Assembly: GCA_955652715.1 (NCBI GenBank)
Contig: CATPBS010000080.1
Coordinates: 1-12,068 of the forward strand
Length of the DNA: 12,068 nt
Source of the DNA: an uncultured Candidatus Udaeobacter sp.
Lineage (GTDB): Bacteria; Verrucomicrobiota; Verrucomicrobiia; Chthoniobacterales; UBA10450
Reading direction: 5' to 3'
A model generated the notes under the pieces. It was not told the DNA's origin, ran no database searches, and was given only the letters and a program-made list of their open reading frames with translations. Each line of letters opens with the position of its first letter. Position 1 is the stretch's first letter. Shown here piece by piece: positions 7,280 to 12,068 of the stretch. The position numbers and the translations under genes are program-made.

Positions 7280-8277
7280 TACGTCGCTCCTTTTGGCTCC
7301 ATCAGTCCGAGCAGCTTCGCGTTGAAATCAACGGCGGCATTTTGGCCCAGACCTTTTAATTTTTCATCCATCGCCGCGACCTCGATCAAGCGCGCCATGT
7401 CGCGGCCGGGTCTCACCGGAATAGTCACATGCGGTACTCGAAGCCCAAGGATCTCGTAAAATTCCCGGTCCAGTCCGATGCGATCCACTTCTTCCACTTC
7501 CTGCCAGTCCTTAAGCGTAACAACGAGGTCCAGGCGTTTTTCCACTCGAATACTGCCAATGCCGAAAACCAACGCAACATTGATGATGCCAATCCCGCGG
7601 ACCTCCATGTGATTGCGGGTAAGGTCGGGCGCTGTCGCCATCAGTTCGCGTCCCTCGAGCATCGTAATCCGGGTCACGTCGTCAGCTACGAGGCTGTAAC
7701 CGCGTTCGATCAGCCCAAGGACACACTCGCTTTTCCCAATGCCGCTGACACCTCGAATTAAAACGCCCACGCCGAGAATATCTACCATGCTACCGAATTC
7801 AGTCACCGTCGGGGAAAAATCCATCTCCAAAGCGATCGTCGCGGCGTTGATGAACTTCATGGTGATCATCGGGGTGCGGAACACCGCAATTTTTGCCTCC
7901 CCTGTGACAGCCAGCAACTCCGGCGCGAGGTGAAAACCGCGCGACACCACCAGGCAAGGGATCTTGCGCTCGCATAACTCGCGAAATCTCTTTACCCGAA
8001 CGCTTGACGGCAAACTTTTCAAATACGAATGCTCGGCCGCTCCGAGTACCTGCACGCGTTTCTCGGCGAAATACGTGTAGAAACCAGACAGCGCTAGGCC
8101 GGGCCGGTTAATGGTTGGCTCGCGAATTTTCCGGTGGAACCCCACGCGCGGTCCTTCCAGCTTCATGTGGAGCTTTTCAGCGTGAGAATTGTAAAAGCCT
8201 TCGACCGTGACAACCGGAACGCTTTTCTGCTGATTGCTTGTGGATGTAATCGTTTCGGTTTCGCGTCGTTCCGCCAT
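7279..8277 (-). CDS. hprK: HPr kinase/phosphorylase
   Basis: HprK phosphorylates HPr on its regulatory serine and usually also removes that phosphate, coupling carbon status to regulation. The 332 residues comprise an N-terminal domain (about 20-150) and a C-terminal P-loop kinase domain. Visible motifs are Walker A GVSGIGKS (176-183), LVADD (196-200) with the catalytic aspartate region, and the family signature MEVRGIGIINV (224-234), followed by the conserved TIPVRPGRDMARLIEVAAM. An oddity: the segment aligned with HGVLVDI of Bacillus and Lactobacillus HprK reads FGSMVDI, so the conserved His is Phe161. The ATG 8275-8277 has AGAAG upstream. The gene starts 12 bp after a small ORF and overlaps ptsH. 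The family call is firm; whether both activities remain is open. Confidence 0.94.
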   Translation of the reverse strand: MAERRETETITSTSNQQKSVPVVTVEGFYNSHAEKLHMKLEGPRVGFHRKIREPTINRPGLALSGFYTYFAEKRVQVLGAAEHSYLKSLPSSVRVKRFRELCERKIPCLVVSRGFHLAPELLAVTGEAKIAVFRTPMITMKFINAATIALEMDFSPTVTEFGSMVDILGVGVLIRGVSGIGKSECVLGLIERGYSLVADDVTRITMLEGRELMATAPDLTRNHMEVRGIGIINVALVFGIGSIRVEKRLDLVVTLKDWQEVEEVDRIGLDREFYEILGLRVPHVTIPVRPGRDMARLIEVAAMDEKLKGLGQNAAVDFNAKLLGLMEPKGAT

Positions 8278-8289
8278 TAGACGTAACTT

Positions 8290-8466
8290 CTAGCGTGAAT
8301 AACGCGCAATTTCCAATCTGCATCGCGCCTCATCATGCGGTTCAGCGCTTTCTTCAATCCGCGCTAAGATCAGACCAAATGCATTTTCGAAGTCGAAGGT
8401 AATTCCTGGCGAACCTGACAGCCATCCATCCCGCTGCGATAGATGTTTGCGGGCATGTTTGGTCAT
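8290..8466 (-). CDS. 58-residue small ORF between DUF190 gene and hprK
   Basis: An ATG at 8464-8466 overlaps the TGA of the DUF190 reading frame (ATGA junction), and the frame stays open to TAG 8290-8292, 12 bp before the hprK ATG. It exactly fills the gap between two genes. The protein begins with a basic segment (MTKHARKHLSQRD) and has a central FDFENAFGLILARIEES stretch that could be an amphipathic helix, then a charged end (EARCRLEIARYSR). There is no signal peptide or membrane span. I do not recognise a family. The tight junctions on both sides argue for a real translated gene, but at this length chance is possible. Confidence 0.5.
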   Translation of the reverse strand: MTKHARKHLSQRDGWLSGSPGITFDFENAFGLILARIEESAEPHDEARCRLEIARYSR

Positions 8467-8809
8467 ATGCTTTTCCGCTCGTGCTGATAGCGGATCACCT
8501 TAGTTCCTTCGAGTGTCACTAAGCCGCCGCCCATCATTTCATCGAGTACGGGGAGAAATGCATTTACCTTTTCTTCGGAGTCCACGATTTCGATTACCAT
8601 GGGCAGGTCCATGGATAAGCGGAGGATTTTGCAGTGTGCAGATGGCTCGATTTTCCAAAACCCATTGGCCCGCGCAAGACCGTTGCTCCTGCCAATTGCA
8701 ACTCGCGTGCTTTCAACACAATGGCCTCGTACAGGGGCCGATGTCTGTAACGGTCGCTTTCGCCGATGAAAATCCGCAAGAGAGCGGCGTCTTCAGGAAG
8801 ATGCATCAT
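8463..8809 (-). pseudogene. DUF190 family protein, frameshifted
   Basis: DUF190 proteins are small ferredoxin-like-fold proteins often encoded beside the CrcB fluoride channel; their role is unclear. Starting at ATG 8807-8809, 61 residues match well (LLRIFIGESDRY, LYEAIVLKARELQLAGATV, RGPMGFGKSSHLHTAK), then the frame is lost and stops at 8594. One base earlier in the A4 run (T4 at 8627-8630 on the plus strand) the other frame continues with family-like sequence: ILRLSMDLPMVIEIVDS, INAF-type helix (VNAFLPVLDEMM), GGGLVTLEGTKVIRY, ending at TGA 8463-8465. Together they give a 115-residue protein of normal length. The event is a one-base deletion, a sequencing error in a homopolymer, or a -1 slip on AAAA. 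The gene starts 7 bp after crcB and overlaps the small ORF. Confidence 0.85.
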
Positions 8810-8816
8810 TTATTTT

Positions 8817-9206
8817 CTATTTCGCCAATACCGTGAGAGCAAGAACACGCCCAACCCATACGGCCGTAAGACAGCAACCAAACGAGAGTAGTGTATTCAC
8901 GCAGGCCTTGAACCAGTCGCCTTCCCGAACGAGATCCAGAGTTTGTAAGCTGAACGATGAAAACGTGGTGTAACCGCCACAGACTCCAATCATGAAGAAT
9001 TCACGAAACCGCGGCGGCACAAGAAACGGCCGTTCTAGATCGGTAAACGCGGCAAAGAATCCGATAATGAAGGATCCTGTAACGTTCACTACGAGTGTGC
9101 CGAGTGGAAAAACTTCTCCCGCCTGCTCCGCAATGATTCCCGATGCCCAGAATCGCGCTCCAGTCCCGAGTGCGCCGCCTAACATTACCAGGATATAATC
9201 GAGCAT
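8817..9206 (-). CDS. crcB: fluoride ion channel CrcB/Fluc
   Basis: CrcB (Fluc) is a small inner-membrane channel that works as an antiparallel dimer and lets fluoride leave the cell. The 129 residues contain four hydrophobic segments (about 2-24, 36-56, 68-90, 101-126) and the family motifs GGALGTGARFW (10-20), PLGTLVVNVTGSF (34-46, with the conserved N41), and GVCGGYTTFSSFS (74-86) carrying the pore phenylalanines and the central sodium-site segment. The ATG at 9204-9206 is chosen because GGAAGGAG lies just upstream; the frame extends to an ATG at 9284, but that codon is in the riboswitch P1 loop. It heads a packed run with the DUF190 gene and is controlled by the fluoride riboswitch upstream. 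Confidence 0.94.
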   Translation of the reverse strand: MLDYILVMLGGALGTGARFWASGIIAEQAGEVFPLGTLVVNVTGSFIIGFFAAFTDLERPFLVPPRFREFFMIGVCGGYTTFSSFSLQTLDLVREGDWFKACVNTLLSFGCCLTAVWVGRVLALTVLAK

Positions 9207-9233
9207 AAAAAACTCCTTCCGATTAGAAGGAGT
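9207..9233 (-). terminator. expression-platform hairpin with T-tract before crcB
   Basis: ACTCCTTC (9226-9233) pairs perfectly with GAAGGAGT (9212-9219) around a 6-base loop, followed by an unbroken T-run (six Ts, 9207-9212, the first closing the stem) directly before the crcB ATG. It has the form of an intrinsic terminator, and its 3' arm is also the crcB Shine-Dalgarno, so it could act by termination, by blocking ribosome binding, or both. Its 5' arm overlaps the riboswitch pseudoknot strand. Confidence 0.85.
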
Positions 9234-9289
9234 CATTAGCTCACGCGGTTTTCCCAGCTTTGGGTCTGGGAAGGCAAACTCCATTGCCC
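9229..9289 (-). promoter_or_regulatory. fluoride riboswitch (crcB motif) aptamer
   Basis: The leader of crcB matches the fluoride aptamer layout. P1 is GGGCA (9285-9289) with TGCCT (9272-9276), closing an 8-base loop ATGGAGTT, the same loop length as in the Thermotoga petrophila aptamer. The loop bases GGAGTT (9277-9282) can pair with GACTCC (9229-9234) to give the 6-bp pseudoknot; the last pair is G-U. An optional hairpin TCCCAG/CTGGGA (9252-9271) is inserted after P1. The conserved AAACCGC...GCTAATGAC segment follows (9233-9251), with a very short P3 (GC/GC around GTGA) and TAATGA in place of the common TGATGA. Fluoride binding would stabilise the pseudoknot and free the crcB Shine-Dalgarno (an ON switch). 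The match is by eye against known members. Confidence 0.88.
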
Positions 9290-9375
9290 GAGCGAAACCT
9301 TACGGCATCCCTATTTTCCGATCAATCAAAAGCTTTAGCGATTGGGGTCTGATTCTTTATTCGTCACGCGTGCTT

Positions 9376-9416
9376 TGTCATTTGAACGACACACCTTCAC
9401 TTTGGTCGGAATGACA
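9376..9416. repeat. imperfect inverted repeat downstream of lptB
   Basis: TGTCATT (9376-9382) and AATGACA (9410-9416) are perfect complements, with a second short pairing CGAC (9387-9390) / GTCG (9405-9408) inside. It begins five bases past the lptB stop. There is no T-tract on either strand, so a terminator role is uncertain. The right arm shares the 11-mer TCGGAATGACA with 880-890, which suggests a dispersed intergenic element. Confidence 0.35.
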
Positions 9417-9420
9417 GAAG

Positions 9421-10206
9421 CTACATCTTGAAGCGTTCGCCGAGATAAAGCTGCCGGCTGATGGGATCGTCGATGAGAAAATCCTTCGTGCCTTCGCTCT
9501 CCACTCGACCGTCGTAAATCAAGTAGGCGCGGTCCACGATGGATAGTGTCTCGCGGACATTGTGGTCGGTGATCATAATGGCCAGCCCCGATTTGCGCAG
9601 GTTGACGATAATTTGTTGGACATCATACACGGCAATGGGATCCACTCCGCTGAACGGCTCGTCCAGCATCAACAACTTCGGTTGTGTGACTAGCGAACGC
9701 GCGATTGTTAAGCGCCTCTTCTCGCCGCCGCTGAGGGTAAGCGCTGTATTTTTCGCGATCCGCTCAATCCCAAACTGGTGCAGTAGTTGATCACAGCGGT
9801 TCCGCCGCTCCGCCTTGCTCAACGGAAGCGTTTCCAAAATCGCGAGGATGTTTTGTTCCACGGTCATCTTCCGAAAGATGGATTCCTCCTGCGGCAAATA
9901 GCCCATGCCGAGCCGTGCCCGCTTGTACATGGGATAGTCCGTGACATCGGTGTCCGAAAAAATCACGCGACCGCTGTTTGGTCTGACCAGACCAACGATC
10001 ATGTAAAAGCTGGTGGTCTTGCCCGCTCCATTCGGCCCCAGCAGTCCCACGATCTCGCTGGCGCGAACATGCATGTTGATTCCGTCAACCACTGCCCGGC
10101 CGCCGTAAATCTTAACCAGCTGGTCAGTGTTGAGAACCGTTGCCTCTTTAGTTGTGACTGGCGCGGGAATCTTGGGAGTCGAAACCGGCGCAGTTTGGCT
10201 GATCAT
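9421..10206 (-). CDS. lptB: LPS export ABC transporter ATP-binding protein LptB
   Basis: LptB is the cytosolic ATPase of the LptB2FG complex that pulls LPS out of the inner membrane. The 261 residues contain Walker A GPNGAGKT (57-64), the Q-loop Q106 in YLPQEESIF, the ABC signature LSGGE (158-162), Walker B LLMLDEP (178-184), and the switch His H215. The segment YLPQEESIFRKMTVEQNI and the ending YLGERFKM are typical of LptB. Compared with E. coli LptB (241 residues) there is a roughly 20-residue Ser/Pro/Thr-rich N-terminal extension. The start overlaps the stop of the upstream LptA-like gene (ATGA), suggesting translational coupling. LptF/LptG are not in the window. Confidence 0.94.
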   Translation of the reverse strand: MISQTAPVSTPKIPAPVTTKEATVLNTDQLVKIYGGRAVVDGINMHVRASEIVGLLGPNGAGKTTSFYMIVGLVRPNSGRVIFSDTDVTDYPMYKRARLGMGYLPQEESIFRKMTVEQNILAILETLPLSKAERRNRCDQLLHQFGIERIAKNTALTLSGGEKRRLTIARSLVTQPKLLMLDEPFSGVDPIAVYDVQQIIVNLRKSGLAIMITDHNVRETLSIVDRAYLIYDGRVESEGTKDFLIDDPISRQLYLGERFKM

Positions 10207-10928
10207 GGTTTTGGGAGAGCCGGAGCAGGTGGGGTCGGTGTAGGTAAAGCCTGAGAGGGACTGGCCTGGCCCTTCGAGGGACTCGCTTGTTCCTTTTTCT
10301 CCTCGTTTGGCTGCTGACGAATCTCCGTGCGGCTTGGGCCGTGCGTTGTCAGTTGGCTGTTCTGGTTAATAACCATGACCGTATCAGGGCTGGTCGCCAC
10401 ATGCATGTTCAATCCTTCCTGTACACGCGGCGTGCCTTTTAATTCAACGTCTCCAGTTGCAGCAATGTAAGTTGCTTTATCTGCTCGGCCTATGGCGCGT
10501 GTTGGCGGTCCGCCATTCGGATCAGGCCGGTCGCGCACCAGCCCAACGTTCCCCTCGGCAATCGCTTTCTCCAAGCTCTGATTTTGTCCCTTGGCAATAA
10601 ACACTGTCAATTTGTCAGATTGAAGGTTGAAACGCGGATCGGTCACCTTCACGCGGCCGCTAAAGATGCCCGTGTTCTTGGTTGAATCAAAAAAAGCCTC
10701 ATCGGCGTAGATTTCCGTTACGGTCGGTTCGTTGGACTGCAACCCAGCAGCACCCTGGCCAAATAACGGCGTGGCTGACGATTTATTTTTTTTCTCCGTA
10801 GCTGTCTTCTTCGCCTTCTTCTCTGGCGCCACTGCGGAAGTTTTCGGCGGCTCCGCGGCAATCTGCCCCTGCAAGGGCGCCTCGTTCGCGCACGCGACAA
10901 AGAGGATCAAAGCCGCCAGTTTTTTCAT
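10203..10928 (-). CDS. lptA: LptA/OstA-like periplasmic LPS transport protein
   Basis: LptA forms the beta-jellyroll bridge that carries LPS across the periplasm. The 241-residue protein starts with a signal peptide (MKKLAALILFVACA...); an FVAC segment could be a poor lipobox, so lipoprotein status is undecided. A Lys/Ala/Thr-rich linker (about 25-53) follows, then an OstA-like domain (about 69-205) with EIYADEAFFDSTKNTGIFSGRVKVTDPRFNLQSDKLTVF, AEGNVGLVRD, and RADKATYIAATGDVELKGTPRVQ. The C-terminus (about 208-241) is charged, then Pro/Ser/Ala-rich, unlike classical LptA. It overlaps lptB and the LptC-like gene by ATGA junctions, and this context supports the call. Sequence identity with E. 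coli LptA would be low. Confidence 0.82.
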   Translation of the reverse strand: MKKLAALILFVACANEAPLQGQIAAEPPKTSAVAPEKKAKKTATEKKNKSSATPLFGQGAAGLQSNEPTVTEIYADEAFFDSTKNTGIFSGRVKVTDPRFNLQSDKLTVFIAKGQNQSLEKAIAEGNVGLVRDRPDPNGGPPTRAIGRADKATYIAATGDVELKGTPRVQEGLNMHVATSPDTVMVINQNSQLTTHGPSRTEIRQQPNEEKKEQASPSKGQASPSQALPTPTPPAPALPKP

Positions 10929-11500
10929 TCGTTCGTGTCCGGCCTCGCGGTCAGATGCGATTGGTCTGTGATGACCATTTTGACGTTTCCGATCAATCGC
11001 CCCGTCCTCGTGTTAGTGTCGAACTGCACTGAATCGCCAACAATGTTGAAATCCGCGCGCTGGATCGTGGTACGCTCCCGCGAGGTCAGAATGCGAGTCT
11101 TCAAGTCGAGCACCGACGTGGACATATCAATTCGCAGGTCGGTCTGATTCTCCGGAGTGTAGGTGGTAATTTTAAGGTGTTGAAACCCGATGTGTTCCTG
11201 ATCGATCCTGTGCGCCGTTCCTGCCTCAAATCTTCCCCGGAGATGGCCTTCGCCATCGAAATCGGGCAACACAAGGCCCTTAGCTTCATGACCGATTGGC
11301 AGTGGAATGTTTGTCAAGTTTTGTTCGCCCGGTGATGCACTCGGCGTCGCTGTCGCCCGAGCTTTCTTCTTGTGGCCTTTTGACTGGCCGGACGCGTCAG
11401 GTGCCGATGTCAAAACGGACGGCAAAATCAACGATAACCAAACCGATAAGACCCACGGCAGGTAGAGTCGGTTAACCCAAACCGCCCGCTTCCTGGACAT
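10925..11500 (-). CDS. lptC: LptC-like LPS export periplasmic protein
   Basis: LptC is a bitopic inner-membrane protein that receives LPS from LptB2FG and hands it to LptA. From ATG 11500 the product is 191 residues: a short basic N-terminus (MSRKRAVWVNR), one hydrophobic segment (about 12-32), a Lys/Ala/Ser linker (about 38-60), and an LptC-type beta domain (about 66-180) with GLVLPDFDGEGHLRGRFEAGTAHRID, LKITTYTP, VLDLKTRILTS, and DFNIVGDSVQFDTNTRTGRLIGNVKMVI. An upstream ATG at 11557 has AAAGG at good spacing but would overlap kdsA by 29 bases and give a 30-residue n-region; I prefer 11500, without certainty. It overlaps lptA by ATGA. Confidence 0.78.
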   Translation of the reverse strand: MSRKRAVWVNRLYLPWVLSVWLSLILPSVLTSAPDASGQSKGHKKKARATATPSASPGEQNLTNIPLPIGHEAKGLVLPDFDGEGHLRGRFEAGTAHRIDQEHIGFQHLKITTYTPENQTDLRIDMSTSVLDLKTRILTSRERTTIQRADFNIVGDSVQFDTNTRTGRLIGNVKMVITDQSHLTARPDTNE

Positions 11501-11528
11501 TATATGGTTGGTACCCGGGCGACTGAGG

Positions 11529-12068
11529 TTAATCGCCCCCACCCGAAACGGCAGCATGAATAGCCTTTAACATGCGCAGGTGCTTCGGCAAATCCTTTAG
11601 CGGAATCTGATTCGGACCATCCGACAAAGCGCGAGCCGGATTCTCGTGCACTTCCATGAAGATTCCGTCGCATCCTGTGGCCATCGCAGCCCTGGCCAGC
11701 GCCGGTGCGAGGACACCGTCGCCGGACGTGGAGTCCCCTGCCCCGCCGGGCCGCTGCACGGAATGTGTCGCGTCAAAGATCACGCGATATCCGGCTTCGC
11801 GCATCCAATAGAGCGAGCGCATGTCAGCGACGAGATTGTTATAGCCAAACGTCGTGCCGCGCTCCGTGAAGCAGAATCGTGAGTTGCCAAATGCGATCAG
11901 TTTTTCGGCGATGTTTCGCACGTCCCACGGCGCGAGGAACTGACCTTTTTTAACATTGATCGCGCGACTCGTTTCCGCAGCAGCGCGCAAGAGATCAGTT
12001 TGGCGGCAGAGAAACGCCGGGATTTGTAACATATCGATTTTTTTTCCGGCGATCTCCGCTTCATCACG
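11529..12068 (-). CDS. kdsA: 3-deoxy-8-phosphooctulonate synthase (partial)
   Basis: KdsA condenses PEP with arabinose 5-phosphate to Kdo-8-phosphate, the precursor of the Kdo sugars in LPS. The C-terminal 179 residues are present; the reading frame continues past the right edge (12 residues before the first internal Met), so the start is missing (the family is about 265-285 residues). Landmarks are [17 protein letters not shown] (11-27), [14 protein letters not shown] (37-50), [16 protein letters not shown] (69-84), [11 protein letters not shown] (99-109), and [21 protein letters not shown] (137-157). H102, E139 and D150 match the metal ligands known from Aquifex KdsA, and the DATHSVQ segment resembles that type, so a metal-dependent enzyme is likely. 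It leads the kdsA-lptC-lptA-lptB group. Confidence 0.94.
   Translation of the reverse strand, partial: RDEAEIAGKKIDMLQIPAFLCRQTDLLRAAAETSRAINVKKGQFLAPWDVRNIAEKLIAFGNSRFCFTERGTTFGYNNLVADMRSLYWMREAGYRVIFDATHSVQRPGGAGDSTSGDGVLAPALARAAMATGCDGIFMEVHENPARALSDGPNQIPLKDLPKHLRMLKAIHAAVSGGGD

Noticed and set aside
9207..9284. Longer crcB start at ATG 9284
   Set aside because: That ATG lies in the P1 loop of the riboswitch, and the extra 26 residues encode aptamer and terminator sequence; ATG 9204-9206 has a strong Shine-Dalgarno and matches the family N-terminus.

Overview
The window looks like chromosomal DNA of a Gram-negative bacterium, most probably a member of the Verrucomicrobiota (Chthoniobacterales-like). 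That placement rests on gene content and protein style: LPS/Kdo export genes next to an HprK-HPr-EI phosphotransferase set, an aquifex-type KdsA, and a DUF151 protein. It is an inference; no 16S gene or other marker in the window settles it. No tRNA, rRNA, CRISPR array or insertion sequence was seen.

Layout. At 1-413 (+) is the 3' end of rpsA, followed by a small lipoprotein gene at 475-813 (+). On the minus strand come asnS (896-2290, interrupted by an in-frame TAG) and speA (2389-4344). A DUF151/bifunctional-nuclease gene lies on the plus strand at 4532-5002. From 5093 to the right edge everything is on the minus strand. In transcription order, right to left, this is kdsA - lptC-like - lptA-like - lptB, then a fluoride riboswitch - crcB - DUF190 gene (frameshifted) - 58-residue small ORF - hprK - ptsH - ptsI.

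How the genes work together. The kdsA/lptC/lptA/lptB group makes Kdo precursor and moves LPS to the outer membrane; its genes overlap by ATGA junctions (lptC/lptA and lptA/lptB). The next group starts with a recognisable fluoride (crcB-type) riboswitch. The 3' strand of its pseudoknot is also the 5' arm of a perfect 8-bp hairpin plus T-tract that buries the crcB Shine-Dalgarno. After crcB, the DUF190 gene, the small ORF, hprK and ptsH are packed with gaps of 12 bp or less, or overlaps. The fluoride switch could therefore influence the HPr kinase/HPr/EI regulatory PTS genes. No sugar-specific EII component is in the window.

Points needing a second look: two broken genes (asnS amber codon 271; DUF190 one-base frameshift in an A4 run), an HprK lacking the conserved His before its P-loop, the unannotated small ORF, and 7-bp-periodic repeat arrays in two intergenic gaps. 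If this is a metagenome or draft assembly, the two disruptions could be sequence errors.
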